Of a DNA stretch of 64,000 nucleotides, positions 25,998 to 35,149 are shown piece by piece. The notes beneath the pieces are model-generated. The model was given only the letters and a program-made list of their open reading frames with translations, was not told the DNA's origin and made no database searches. This DNA is from Mesorhizobium norvegicum. GTDB taxonomy: Bacteria > Pseudomonadota > Alphaproteobacteria > Rhizobiales > Rhizobiaceae. How positions within the stretch are numbered: the stretch's first letter is position 1; every line of letters starts with the position of its first letter. The DNA lies in contig NZ_SMYZ01000081.1 in assembly GCF_004919685.1 (NCBI RefSeq), positions 90,067 to 154,066 of the forward strand, read 5' to 3'. A program made the position numbers and the translations under genes.

Positions 25998-26024
25998 GGG
26001 GCGCCGACCGTGACCTGGCGCCCC
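25998..26024 (+). terminator. Hairpin between nifH and nifD
   Basis: GGGGCGCC (25998-26005) and GGCGCCCC (26017-26024) form a perfect 8-bp GC stem with an 11-base loop, followed by TTT. It could partly end transcription or protect the 3' end of a nifH message, giving more nifH than nifDK. This effect is known in other diazotrophs but only inferred here. Confidence 0.55.
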
Positions 26025-26085
26025 TTTGTACGAAACAAGGCCTCGTTGGCGAGGCGTTACCCGAACCTTGAAAGGGGCAGGTCCC

Positions 26086-27591
26086 ATGGGCCTCGACTAT
26101 GAGAATGACGGCGCTTTGCATGCGAAGCTTATCGAAGACGTGCTGTCCCAATATCCAGACAAGGCGGCGAAGCGTCGCAAGAAGCACCTCAGTGTCGCAA
26201 CGAGCAAGGACGAGGCTGGAGGTGAGGACAAGGGCCTTTCCGAATGCGACGTCAAATCGAACATCAAATCCATTCCGGGCGTGATGACTATCCGCGGCTG
26301 TGCCTATGCCGGCTCCAAGGGCGTGGTGTGGGGTCCGGTCAAGGATATGGTCCACATCTCGCACGGGCCAGTCGGTTGTGGGCAATATTCCTGGTCGCAA
26401 CGCCGCAACTATTACGTCGGCACGACGGGCATCGACACGTTCGTGACAATGCAGTTCACCTCCGACTTCCAGGAGAAGGACATCGTTTTCGGCGGTGACA
26501 AGAAGCTGGAAAAGATCATCGACGAGGTCGAGGACCTGTTTCCGCTCAGTGGGGGCATCTCGGTGCAGTCCGAATGCCCGATCGGCCTGATCGGGGACGA
26601 TATCGAGGCCGTGTCGCGCAAGAAGGCCAAGGAGCACGAAAAGACGATTGTACCGGTGCGCTGCGAAGGTTTCCGCGGCGTTTCACAATCGCTCGGCCAC
26701 CACATTGCCAATGATGCGATCCGCGATTGGGTCTTCGACAAGGACGATGTCGATTTCGAGTCCGGCCCTTACGACGTCAATGTCGTTGGCGACTACAACA
26801 TTGGCGGCGATGCCTGGGCTTCGCGAATCCTGCTTGAGGAGATTGGACTTCGGGTGGTCGGCAACTGGTCGGGCGACGCAACGCTCGCCGAGATAGAGCG
26901 CGCGCCCAAGGCCAAACTCAACCTGATCCACTGCTACCGGTCGATGAACTACATCTGCCGGCACATGGAGGAAAAGTACGGCATCGCCTGGATGGAATAC
27001 AATTTCTTCGGCCCCTCCCAGATCGAGGCCTCCTTGCGCAACATCGCCAAACACTTCGGCCCGGAAATCGAGGAGAAGACCGAAAAGGTCATCGCCAAGT
27101 ACCGGCCTTTGGTCGATGCCGTCATCGCCAAGTACCAACCGCGCCTCGAAGGCAGGACGGTGATGCTCTATGTCGGCGGCCTGCGCCCCCGTCACGTCAT
27201 CACTGCCTACGAGGACCTCGCTATGGTGATCGTTGGCACCGGCTACGAATTCGCCCACAACGACGACTATCAGCGCACCGGCCATTACGTGAAGAATGGC
27301 ACGCTCCTCTATGACGACGTCACCGGTTATGAGCTGGAGAAGTTCATCGAAGGCATCCGCCCGGATCTCGTTGGCTCCGGTATCAAGGAGAAGTACCCGG
27401 TACAGAAGATGGGCATCCCGTTCCGCCAGATGCACTCCTGGGACTATTCCGGCCCGTATCACGGTTATGACGGCTTCGCCATTTTCGCCCGCGACATGGA
27501 TCTGGCCATCAACAACCCGGTCTGGGGTCTCTACCGCGCGCCGTGGAAAAAGATGAAGGACGCGCCGCCGACGGCGGTCGCCGCCGAATGA
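26086..27591 (+). CDS. nifD: Nitrogenase molybdenum-iron protein alpha chain
   Basis: The alpha subunit of the MoFe protein, holding FeMo-cofactor and half of the P-cluster. The 501 residues show P-cluster cysteines in RGCAYAGSKGV, HGPVGCGQYSW and QSECPIGLIGDDIEAV, and the cofactor-binding His in HSWDYSGPYHG near the C-terminus with the cofactor Cys in IHCYRSMNYI. ATG 26086 has a purine-rich AAAGGGGCAGG site; the frame open to 26026 is leader. It lies 104 bp after nifH and 131 bp before nifK. It looks complete. Confidence 0.98.
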   Translation: MGLDYENDGALHAKLIEDVLSQYPDKAAKRRKKHLSVATSKDEAGGEDKGLSECDVKSNIKSIPGVMTIRGCAYAGSKGVVWGPVKDMVHISHGPVGCGQYSWSQRRNYYVGTTGIDTFVTMQFTSDFQEKDIVFGGDKKLEKIIDEVEDLFPLSGGISVQSECPIGLIGDDIEAVSRKKAKEHEKTIVPVRCEGFRGVSQSLGHHIANDAIRDWVFDKDDVDFESGPYDVNVVGDYNIGGDAWASRILLEEIGLRVVGNWSGDATLAEIERAPKAKLNLIHCYRSMNYICRHMEEKYGIAWMEYNFFGPSQIEASLRNIAKHFGPEIEEKTEKVIAKYRPLVDAVIAKYQPRLEGRTVMLYVGGLRPRHVITAYEDLAMVIVGTGYEFAHNDDYQRTGHYVKNGTLLYDDVTGYELEKFIEGIRPDLVGSGIKEKYPVQKMGIPFRQMHSWDYSGPYHGYDGFAIFARDMDLAINNPVWGLYRAPWKKMKDAPPTAVAAE

Positions 27592-27596
27592 GGACT

Positions 27597-27621
27597 GGCC
27601 TCCCTCCCTGGCAGGGAGGCC
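27597..27621 (+). terminator. Hairpin between nifD and nifK
   Basis: GGCCTCCCT (27597-27605) and AGGGAGGCC (27613-27621) form a perfect 9-bp stem with a 7-base loop just after the nifD stop. There is no T-run, so it is more likely an mRNA-stabilising or processing structure than a strong terminator. Confidence 0.5.
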
Positions 27622-27722
27622 GATAAATGCTTGGGGCGTGCTCGATCCACGCTGGATGCCCTTTAACGCTTTGATGTCCCTGTGCTGCCGCTTGCCGCAG
27701 CCAGATGGAAAAGGTGACCACC

Positions 27723-29264
27723 ATGCCGCAATCGGCCGAAAAAATTCTCGACCATGCTCCCCTGTTCCGCGAGCCGGAATACAGACAAATGCTTGCCGAG
27801 AAGAAACTGAATTTCGAATGTCCGCACCCTGATCAGATCGTTACCGATCAACGCGAATTGACCAAAACTTGGGAATACCGCGAAAAGAACCTCGCTCGCG
27901 AGGCGCTTGTCATAAACCCCGCCAAGGCCTGCCAGCCGCTCGGCGCGGTGTTCGCGGCCGCGGGCTTCGAGCGGACCATGTCTTTCGTTCACGGTAGCCA
28001 GGGCTGCGTTGCCTACTATCGCTCGCATCTGTCGCGACATTTCAAGGAGCCTTCGTCAGCGGTTTCCTCCTCGATGACCGAGGACGCGGCAGTGTTTGGC
28101 GGCCTCAAGAACATGGTCGACGGGCTCGCCAATACCTACAAGCTCTACGACCCCAAGATGATCGCCGTCTCGACTACCTGCATGGCCGAGGTCATTGGCG
28201 ACGACTTGCGGAGCTTCATAGAGAACGCCAAGAACGAAGGCTCGGTCCCGTGCGACTTCGACGTGCCTTTCGCTCATACGCCTGCCTTTGTCGGCAGCCA
28301 TGTCGATGGCTATGACGGCATGGTGAAGGGCGTGCTGGAGCATTTCTGGAAGGGCAGCGAGCGCTCAAAGGCCGCTGGGACCATCAACATCATTCCAGGC
28401 TTCGACGGATTCTGCGTCGGAAACAACCGGGAACTTAAGCGCCTCCTCGACCTGATGGGTGTCACCTATATCGTCATTCAGGACGCCTCAGACCAGTTCG
28501 ACACGCCGTCGGACGGCGAATACCGCATGTATGACGGTGGCACCAAGATCGAAGACCTGAAAGGGGCGCTCAACGCGGAGGCGACACTGTCGCTGCAGCA
28601 TTACAACACCCGCAAGACGCTGGAATATTGCAACGAGGTCGGGCAGGCGACGGCATCCTTCCACTATCCGCTGGGTGTCCAGGCGACCGACGAATTCCTG
28701 ATGAAGGTCTCGGCGATTTCCGGCCAGGAGATCCCCGAGGCAATCCGGATGGAGCGCGGCCGACTGGTTGACGCCATGGCGGACAGCCAGTCATGGCTGC
28801 ACGGCAAGAAGTACGCAATCTATGGGGATCCGGACTTCGTCTACGCCATGGCCCGCTTCGTCATGGAGACCGGCGGCGAGCCGACACATTGCCTCGCGAC
28901 CAACGGCACATCGGCCTGGGAGGCCGAGATGAAGGAATTGCTTGCATCCTCGTCCTTCGGCCAGGATGCGCAGATCTGGGCGGGCAAGGATCTCTGGGCG
29001 ATGCGTTCGCTGCTGTTTACAGAGCCGGTGGACCTGCTGATCGGCAATTCCTATGGCAAGTATCTGGAGCGCGACACCGGCACGCCGCTGATCCGGCTGA
29101 TGTTTCCAATCTTCGACCGGCACCATCACCATCGCTTTCCCCTCATGGGCTACCAGGGTGGATTACGCGTGCTGACGACGATCCTCGACAAGATATTCGA
29201 CAAGCTCGATCGCGAGACGAGCGAAACGGGCGTGACGGACTATTCCTATGACCTCACCCGCTAA
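27723..29264 (+). CDS. nifK: Nitrogenase molybdenum-iron protein beta chain
   Basis: The beta subunit of the MoFe protein, sharing the P-cluster with the alpha chain. The 513 residues include P-cluster ligands in KACQPLGAVFAA, HGSQGCVAYYRSHL and STTCMAEVIGDDL, with the conserved Ser region SSMTEDAAVFGG. The ATG at 27723 is preferred (AAAAGGTGACC upstream, MPQSAEKILDH a typical start) over the in-frame ATG at 27705. The C-terminus is the normal beta-chain end. It is followed after 59 bp by nifE. Confidence 0.98.
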   Translation: MPQSAEKILDHAPLFREPEYRQMLAEKKLNFECPHPDQIVTDQRELTKTWEYREKNLAREALVINPAKACQPLGAVFAAAGFERTMSFVHGSQGCVAYYRSHLSRHFKEPSSAVSSSMTEDAAVFGGLKNMVDGLANTYKLYDPKMIAVSTTCMAEVIGDDLRSFIENAKNEGSVPCDFDVPFAHTPAFVGSHVDGYDGMVKGVLEHFWKGSERSKAAGTINIIPGFDGFCVGNNRELKRLLDLMGVTYIVIQDASDQFDTPSDGEYRMYDGGTKIEDLKGALNAEATLSLQHYNTRKTLEYCNEVGQATASFHYPLGVQATDEFLMKVSAISGQEIPEAIRMERGRLVDAMADSQSWLHGKKYAIYGDPDFVYAMARFVMETGGEPTHCLATNGTSAWEAEMKELLASSSFGQDAQIWAGKDLWAMRSLLFTEPVDLLIGNSYGKYLERDTGTPLIRLMFPIFDRHHHHRFPLMGYQGGLRVLTTILDKIFDKLDRETSETGVTDYSYDLTR

Positions 29265-29323
29265 GCCCGTGCCGGCTTTTCGCCGAGGCCGCCCATGCCC
29301 AATGGACTTCGGAGACTGACGCA

Positions 29324-30814
29324 ATGACCTCGCTCAGTGCCAAGATCCAGGACGTTTTCGACGAACCCGCCTGCGAGACCAACCGCGGCAAGAATGCCAA
29401 GGCGCGCAAGCAGGGCTGCTCGAAGCCGCTGACCCCCGGGGCGGCAGCCGGCGGCTGCGCCTTTGACGGCGCCAAGATCGTCCTGCAGCCGATCACCGAC
29501 GTTGCGCACCTGGTCCATGCGCCGCTCGCCTGCGAGGGCAATTCCTGGGACAACAGAGGCGCAGCTTCGTCCGGGCCAACCCTGTGGCGGACAAGCTTTA
29601 CAACCGACCTCACCGAACTCGACATCGTGATGGGGCAGGGCGAGCGGAAGCTGTTCAGGGCGATCCGCGAGATCAAGGATACATATACGCCGCCGGCAGT
29701 CTTCGTCTATTCGACCTGCGTGACGGCGCTGATCGGCGACGACATCGAGGCCGTGTGCAAACGCGCGGCCGAAAAATTCGGCTTGGCCGTGGTGCCGATC
29801 AATGCGCCGGGCTTGGCCGGCTCCAAAAACCTCGGCAACAAACTTGCCGCCGAAGCGTTGCTCGATCATGTCATCGGCACGGTGGAACCCGACGACGCCG
29901 GGCCCTACGACATCAACATCCTTGGCGAATTCAACCTCTCCGGCGAATTCTGGCTGGTGAAGCCGCTGCTTGATCGGCTTGGCATCCGGGTGCGCGCCTG
30001 CATACCGGGCGATGCGCGTTACATCGACGTTGCATCCGCGCACCGCGCCCGGGCGGCTATGCTGGTGTGCTCGAGCGCACTCATCAATCTGGCCCGCAAG
30101 ATGGAGGGGCGCTGGGACATCCCGTTCTTCGAGGGCTCCTTCTACGGCATAACCGATACCTCCGAAGCACTTCGCAACATTGCTGAGCTGCTGGTGAGAA
30201 AGGGCGCCGATGCGGAGATCCTCGATCGCACAGAGACGCTGATTGCCGAGCAGGAGGCGATTGCGTGGAAGAAGCTCGAGGCCTACCGCCGGCGGCTTCA
30301 AGGCAAGCGCGTGCTGCTCAATACAGGCGGTGTGAAGTCCTGGTCAGTCGTCCACGCGCTGATGGAGATTGGCATGGAGATCGTCGGCACCTCGGTCAAG
30401 AAATCCACCGTCGAAGACAAGGAGCGGATCAAACGGATCCTCAAGGACGAAAACCACATGTTCGAGCAGATGGCAGCGCGCGATCTTTACGCCATGCTCT
30501 CAAAACACAAGGCCGACATCATGCTGTCGGGCGGGCGCACGCAATTCATCGCCCTGAAGGCCAAGACACCGTGGCTCGATATCAACCAGGAGCGCCAACA
30601 TCCTTATGCCGGCTATGACGGCATGGTGGAACTTGTACGGCAGATCGACCTCGCCATTCATAACCCGATCTGGGGCCAGGTGCGGGAGCCGGCGCCATGG
30701 GATCGCCAGCCTGCCGGGCAGGACGATCTGGCGAGCACGAAGAACGGGACAGCGACTGTGAACGCTTTCAATGAATTCGCCGGCGCGACGGCTCACCGCT
30801 TCGGCGACCGATGA
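29324..30814 (+). CDS. nifE: FeMo-cofactor scaffold protein NifE
   Basis: With NifN it forms the scaffold on which NifB-cofactor is matured to FeMo-cofactor. The 496 residues are homologous to the alpha chain: a lysine-rich cysteine motif KQGCSKPLTPGAAAGGCAFDG, HAPLACEGNSWDNRG, YSTCVTALIGDDIEAV, and LDINQERQHPYAGYDGMVEL near the end. The MTSLSAKIQDVFDEPAC start is the usual one in rhizobia. It lies in the nif operon, ten bases before nifN, so the two are probably made in equal amounts. Confidence 0.96.
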   Translation: MTSLSAKIQDVFDEPACETNRGKNAKARKQGCSKPLTPGAAAGGCAFDGAKIVLQPITDVAHLVHAPLACEGNSWDNRGAASSGPTLWRTSFTTDLTELDIVMGQGERKLFRAIREIKDTYTPPAVFVYSTCVTALIGDDIEAVCKRAAEKFGLAVVPINAPGLAGSKNLGNKLAAEALLDHVIGTVEPDDAGPYDINILGEFNLSGEFWLVKPLLDRLGIRVRACIPGDARYIDVASAHRARAAMLVCSSALINLARKMEGRWDIPFFEGSFYGITDTSEALRNIAELLVRKGADAEILDRTETLIAEQEAIAWKKLEAYRRRLQGKRVLLNTGGVKSWSVVHALMEIGMEIVGTSVKKSTVEDKERIKRILKDENHMFEQMAARDLYAMLSKHKADIMLSGGRTQFIALKAKTPWLDINQERQHPYAGYDGMVELVRQIDLAIHNPIWGQVREPAPWDRQPAGQDDLASTKNGTATVNAFNEFAGATAHRFGDR

Positions 30815-30823
30815 GGAAATCCG

Positions 30824-32206
30824 ATGGTCCGCATCCTTCGCAATACCAAATCAGCGGCGGTCAACCCCCTGAAGTCGTCGCAGCCGCTGGGTGCCGCCTT
30901 CGCTTTTCTTGGAGTCGAGGGTGCGATGCCCCTGTTCCATGGCAGCCAAGGCTGCACCAGCTTCGCGCTCGTGCTCTTCGTGCGGCATTTCAAGGAAGCG
31001 ATCCCCTTGCAGACAACGGCGATGGATGAGGTGGCAACCATACTCGGCGGAGCGGACCATCTGGAAGAGGCGATCCTCAACCTCAAAACCCGCACTAAGC
31101 CAAAGCTGATAGGAGTGTGCACGACCGCGCTGGTGGAGACCCGTGGCGAAGACTGCGCGAGTGATATCGCCAACGTCAAGCTGAAGCATGCGGAAGAGCT
31201 CGCGGGTACGGAGGTTGTGCTGGCCAACACGCCTGATTTCGGCGGCGCGATCGAAGAAGGCTGGGCCAAGGCTGTCGCGGCGATGATCGAAGGGATTACA
31301 CGGTCGGGCGCACGGACCCGGCAGCCGAAGAAGATCGCGATCCTGCCCGGATGCAACCTCACTGTCGCTGACGTCGAGCATTTGCGTGACATGGTTGAAA
31401 GTTTTGGGCTCAAGCCGGTTATCCTGCCGGACGTCTCCGGCTCACTCGACGGCACGGTTCCTGACCGCTGGGTAACCACTACCTATGGCGGCACCAGCGT
31501 CGAGGAAATCCGCGAGCTTGGCATGGCCGCGCAATGCATCGTCATCGGCGAGCACATGCGCCACCCGGCGAAAACGCTGCACGGGTTGACCGGCGTGCCT
31601 TACGCGGTGTTCCAGTCGCTGACCGGATTGAAGGCCGTCGACCGGTTCGTCTCGCTGCTATCGGCGGTTTCGGGCGCCGCGGTGCCGGCCCGGGTTCGCC
31701 GTCACCGGGCGCAATTGGAGGATGCATTGCTCGACGGACATTTCCATTTCGGAGGCAAGAAAATTGCGATCGCTGCTGAACCAGACCAACTCTATCAACT
31801 CGCAACCTTCTTCACCGGCATGGGCTGTGACATCGCGGCGGCGGTCACGACGACCGATATGTCGAAGATTCTGCAAAAAGTACCGGCGGAGTGGGTTCAG
31901 ATCGGCGATCTCGGCGATTTGGAAGCTCTTGCAGCGGGCGCGGATCTTCTCGTAACACATTCCCACGGTCGCCAGGCGTCGCGACGCCTTGGCATTCCGC
32001 TCATGCGCGTCGGCTTCCCTATCTTCGACCGGCTTGGCAGCCAGCACAAGCTCACAATCCTCTATCGGGGGACCCGCGACCTGATCTTCGATGTTGCCAA
32101 TATCTTTCAGGCCAACCAGCACGCGCCGACGCCTGAGGCGCTTGATCCATTCCGGAAACGAGAAATGCCAGATGAGCTCCGTTCGTCGCCTCTCACTCGT
32201 CACTGA
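30824..32206 (+). CDS. nifN: FeMo-cofactor scaffold protein NifN
   Basis: Partner of NifE in the cofactor-assembly scaffold, homologous to the beta chain. The 460 residues show NPLKSSQPLGAAFAFLGVEG, LFHGSQGCTSFALVLFVRHF, CTTALVETRGEDCASD and AILPGCNLTVADVEHLRDM. The last 35 bases overlap the start proposed for nifX, which suggests coupled translation. No frameshift is seen. Confidence 0.95.
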   Translation: MVRILRNTKSAAVNPLKSSQPLGAAFAFLGVEGAMPLFHGSQGCTSFALVLFVRHFKEAIPLQTTAMDEVATILGGADHLEEAILNLKTRTKPKLIGVCTTALVETRGEDCASDIANVKLKHAEELAGTEVVLANTPDFGGAIEEGWAKAVAAMIEGITRSGARTRQPKKIAILPGCNLTVADVEHLRDMVESFGLKPVILPDVSGSLDGTVPDRWVTTTYGGTSVEEIRELGMAAQCIVIGEHMRHPAKTLHGLTGVPYAVFQSLTGLKAVDRFVSLLSAVSGAAVPARVRRHRAQLEDALLDGHFHFGGKKIAIAAEPDQLYQLATFFTGMGCDIAAAVTTTDMSKILQKVPAEWVQIGDLGDLEALAAGADLLVTHSHGRQASRRLGIPLMRVGFPIFDRLGSQHKLTILYRGTRDLIFDVANIFQANQHAPTPEALDPFRKREMPDELRSSPLTRH

Positions 32207-32669
32207 CGAGGTTCACGCACCGATGACGGACCGACGGGCAGGCGCATTGCGCGTAGCCATCGCCACGCAAGACATGACGAATCTCAATGCCCATTTCGGG
32301 TCGGCCAAGCGCTTTGCTGTCTACGACGTGACGCGCGAGGAGTGGCATCTCGTGGAAGCCGTGGCCTTCGATGACGTTTCCGATGAGAGCGGGAAGCGTC
32401 GGACCGAGGGCGATGACCGCGTCACGCCGAAGGTGGAGGCGCTGAAGGGCTGCCATCTGCTGTTTTGTCTGGCCATCGGCGGGCCTTCGGCAGCCAAGGT
32501 TATTTCGGCAAAAATCCATCCAATCAAGGTGCCGCAGCCACAAACCATCCAAGAGGTGCTGTTGCGCACGCAGATGATGCTGAGAACGTGTCCTCCGCCC
32601 TGGCTGCGCAAGGTGCTGGCCGAAGCTGGTGTCGCCGAAAAGAAACCCTCTTTCGAGGACGAGGACTAA
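32172..32669 (+). CDS. nifX: Nitrogenase cofactor carrier NifX
   Basis: A small protein that binds FeMo-cofactor precursors during assembly. The 165 residues contain the NifX/NafY-type domain LRVAIATQDMTNLNAHFGSAKRFAVYDVT, the LFCLAIGGPSAAKV strand and the C-terminal RKVLAEAGV. The start at 32172 overlaps nifN; an alternative ATG at 32223 would remove 17 residues. A decayed copy of the last 60 or so bases occurs at 47292-47357, part of a larger duplication. Confidence 0.92.
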   Translation: MSSVRRLSLVTDEVHAPMTDRRAGALRVAIATQDMTNLNAHFGSAKRFAVYDVTREEWHLVEAVAFDDVSDESGKRRTEGDDRVTPKVEALKGCHLLFCLAIGGPSAAKVISAKIHPIKVPQPQTIQEVLLRTQMMLRTCPPPWLRKVLAEAGVAEKKPSFEDED

Positions 32670-32685
32670 AACGAGGAAGTGCAAA

Positions 32686-33165
32686 ATGTTTGAAGTCGCT
32701 ATCAGCCCTGCTGTCAACGATGACGAAGCGGCCCTTGCCAGCCCATTCGTCAAATGCCTCGTGCGGCTGATCCGTGCTCAGGATACCCACGGGTCATGGG
32801 ACGGCACAGCGGATGCCGAGTTGCTGGCCGACTTCATCGTCAGCAAGGAACGGCGTCGTACGATCCCAATCATCGGCGATCCCGATCCGGACGTGCTGTG
32901 GAGGCTCGACAAGTTTTACACTGCCGTCGCCCTTGCGATCGAGGAGCGCTCCGGCCTGATGGCATCGCCGATGATCGAAATGAGCCATGAGGGGTTCGGG
33001 CGCGTGCTTTTCACCGCCGGGCGGCTGGTCGTTTTGTCCAAGACCGTGCGCGACGTCCATCGGTTCGGCTTCGAGACGTTCTGCAAACTCGCCGCGGCCG
33101 GTACGAAATTGGTCGACGATGCCATCGCAGCCATCGACGCCTATCCCGAGGTGGCACGGGCATGA
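32686..33165 (+). CDS. NifX-associated nitrogen fixation protein (DUF269)
   Basis: A 159-residue protein of the DUF269 family, almost always encoded after nifX; it is thought to help in FeMo-cofactor handling. Marks include FVKCLVRLIRAQDTHGSWDG, IPIIGDPDPDVLWRLDKFYTAVALAIEERSG and HRFGFETFCKLAAAGTKLV. ATG 32686 is preceded by CGAGGAAG. A mutated second copy lies at 47373-47789. In other rhizobia, as I recall, the DUF683 gene and fdxB follow directly; here they are found only after the second copy. Confidence 0.92.
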   Translation: MFEVAISPAVNDDEAALASPFVKCLVRLIRAQDTHGSWDGTADAELLADFIVSKERRRTIPIIGDPDPDVLWRLDKFYTAVALAIEERSGLMASPMIEMSHEGFGRVLFTAGRLVVLSKTVRDVHRFGFETFCKLAAAGTKLVDDAIAAIDAYPEVARA

Positions 33166-33210
33166 AACCAATTTTCGAGCAAGAGGATCATGTCAGGCCT
33201 TGAGGAGCCG
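33166..33210 (+). pseudogene. Remnant of the DUF683 gene start after the first DUF269 copy
   Basis: The stretch after the DUF269 stop (CATTTTCGAG-like leader, then ATGTCAGGCCTTGAGGAG) matches the leader and first codons of the intact DUF683 gene at 47790-47832 (ATGTCAAACCTGGATGAG). Similarity ends after about six codons. This marks the left breakpoint where the nif operon was interrupted. Confidence 0.65.
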
Positions 33211-33975
33211 CGATGGCCAGCCCACGCGGCCGACGCGGTCGAGGCCAATGTGGTTCTCGGGGTAGCGCTGATGAAGCCACTCGTCCTGATCTGTTCGCAA
33301 GATGCGGAGTTCTATCTGTTCCTCAGCCACATACTGGAGGTGGACGGCTTCGTCAGTGAGCCGGCAGGCGGCGCCAAGGAAGCACTTGCAAAGGCCGACG
33401 AACGGGAATTCCAGGCCGTGGTGCTGGACTGCGGTCCAACGAGCCTTACCGGGTCCGCAATCTGCGCCCGGCTCAAGCGGGAACCCCGGACCGGCGGCCT
33501 GCCCATCATTGCCCTGATCGCGCCCGGCGCCGAGAACCAGCACCTTGATCTGTTGAAGGCCGGCATTGACGAGAGCTTTGTGCGGCCAATGGCGCCGGCC
33601 AAGCTGCTCGATTATCTGCGGACGAGGCTGGCGCTGCCGAAGCCGGGTTCAAACGGGATTGAAAACGACAGCTGGCTTTCCTATGGCAGCCTTGAGATGA
33701 AGCTCGATGCCCACCGGGTTTGCGGCAATGGCCATGACATCCATCTCGGACCGATCGAGTTCAACGTGCTGCGGCATTTGCTGGAGGCTCCCGGCAAGGT
33801 CTTCAGCCGGGACGAGCTGATCGGCGGGGCCTGGCCGGCCAATATCCATGTCGGTCTACGCACAGTCGATGTCCATATCAGTCGGCTCAGAAAGGCACTG
33901 GAGACGGCCTCGACCGGTATCGTCATTCGTACCGTCAGATCGGCCGGCTACTCGCTCGAGAAGCTGGACGGCTGA
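33190..33975 (+). CDS. OmpR/PhoB-type response regulator with a degenerate receiver
   Basis: The 261-residue protein has a receiver domain (about 28-150) and a C-terminal winged-helix DNA-binding domain (YGSLEMKLDAHRV ... IHLGPIEFNVLRHLLEAPGKVFSRDELI ... VHISRLRKAL ... RTVRSAGYSLE). The phospho-acceptor Asp is present in VVLDCG, but the acidic pair near strand 1 is weak (CSQDAE) and the conserved Lys reads VRPMAP, so phosphorylation may be altered. The strong site AAGAGGA and ATG 33190 appear to be inherited from the DUF683 gene; the native start may be ATG 33271. It lies within the transcript reach of the nif operon. Confidence 0.85.
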   Translation: MSGLEEPRWPAHAADAVEANVVLGVALMKPLVLICSQDAEFYLFLSHILEVDGFVSEPAGGAKEALAKADEREFQAVVLDCGPTSLTGSAICARLKREPRTGGLPIIALIAPGAENQHLDLLKAGIDESFVRPMAPAKLLDYLRTRLALPKPGSNGIENDSWLSYGSLEMKLDAHRVCGNGHDIHLGPIEFNVLRHLLEAPGKVFSRDELIGGAWPANIHVGLRTVDVHISRLRKALETASTGIVIRTVRSAGYSLEKLDG

Positions 33976-34074
33976 ATCGAGTGCCGGGTCTGGTGCCACT
34001 CTCTTTTCCTCGCGCTGTGAGCCGGTCTTGCGGCCTGAAACGCCCTCATCGAACACTCAGGAAGAAGCAGGAAA

Positions 34075-34962
34075 ATGGGCTTTAAAACGGTACTCTGTTC
34101 GACCGGCGCTGACCATTCCGATCGGGACGTCAGAACTGCTGCCGGCTTGTGTGCGGAGATCGGCGCGCACCTTTCCGTACTGATTATACCCGCTCCGATG
34201 CTCCTTATGTCGCATCGGCGGATCGGAGATGGTGTCCCAGAGTGGCCGGTAGCACGTGGAAAGGCAATTGCCAGATTGAACGATCGGTTTCGGCAAATCG
34301 ATCGATTTACACAGGACGCGGTCAGACTGGAAAAACGCTCCAGAGATATTCAGAAACTGCTGGAATCTATGTCGCTCGCCTATGACGTTGACACCGACTA
34401 TTACGATCCGGCCAGCCTCGGTGAAGTGGCACGACAGCGGGCGCTCTGCGCCGACCTCACGATCATCGGACCGGGGCTCCTCGACGACGAGAATCTCGGA
34501 CCTCCTGTGGTCAACGGCTGCTTGTTCGATACGGGAAAGCCGGTGCTCGTTGTGCCGAAGGGGGCTGAGGCGACGCTGTGGCCACGGCGCGTCCTGGTCG
34601 GTTGGGATTCGCGAGTCGAGGCGTCCCGTGCGGTTCGAGAAGCGCTGGGCCTCCTATGCGTTGCTGAGGAAGTTCGTGTCGCCCTGGTCGATCCGAAGGC
34701 CAACTACAACGGGAACGGCGCGGAGCCTGGAGCCGACATCGCTGCCTATCTCACTCGGCACGGTGCTCGGGTGTCGGTTGACCTCCTGCCAAGTGCCGGC
34801 AAATCGGCGGCCACGGTGCTTGCGCAGCACGCAATCGACATTTCTGCGGACATGATCGTCATGGGCGCCTATGGCAGCCGTCGGCTGCGTGAGCGGCTCT
34901 TTGGCGGTGTGACCAGATGGATCTTTGAAAAGCCGACATTGCCGCTGTTTTTGGCTCGATGA
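34075..34962 (+). CDS. Universal stress protein with tandem UspA domains
   Basis: A 295-residue protein with two UspA-like halves. The second is clear: RRVLVGWDSRVEASRAVREAL, then IVMGAYGSRRLRERLFGGVTRWIFEKPTLPLFLAR, with the G-x-G-x9-G(S/T/V) nucleotide-binding pattern. The first is more diverged. Rhizobial proteins of this size are often induced at low oxygen. AGGAAGAAGCAGGAAA precedes the ATG. It lies 99 bp after the regulator, and no FixK-type box was seen in between. Confidence 0.85.
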   Translation: MGFKTVLCSTGADHSDRDVRTAAGLCAEIGAHLSVLIIPAPMLLMSHRRIGDGVPEWPVARGKAIARLNDRFRQIDRFTQDAVRLEKRSRDIQKLLESMSLAYDVDTDYYDPASLGEVARQRALCADLTIIGPGLLDDENLGPPVVNGCLFDTGKPVLVVPKGAEATLWPRRVLVGWDSRVEASRAVREALGLLCVAEEVRVALVDPKANYNGNGAEPGADIAAYLTRHGARVSVDLLPSAGKSAATVLAQHAIDISADMIVMGAYGSRRLRERLFGGVTRWIFEKPTLPLFLAR

Positions 34963-35149
34963 CGGTTCCGGACCCGCACCGATGCTGTTCAAAGCTCTAC
35001 TGTGACGCCTGCATTCATACGTAGATGGGCTCCATCGAAATAATCGATCTTACGAAGAGTAACGAACATGAAAAGCATTGCTCGGGAGGCGACGCCCGCC
35101 GGAAATCTCTCCAGTCATGCGCGAGGCGGAGGTGGAACGGCCAGTGCGT

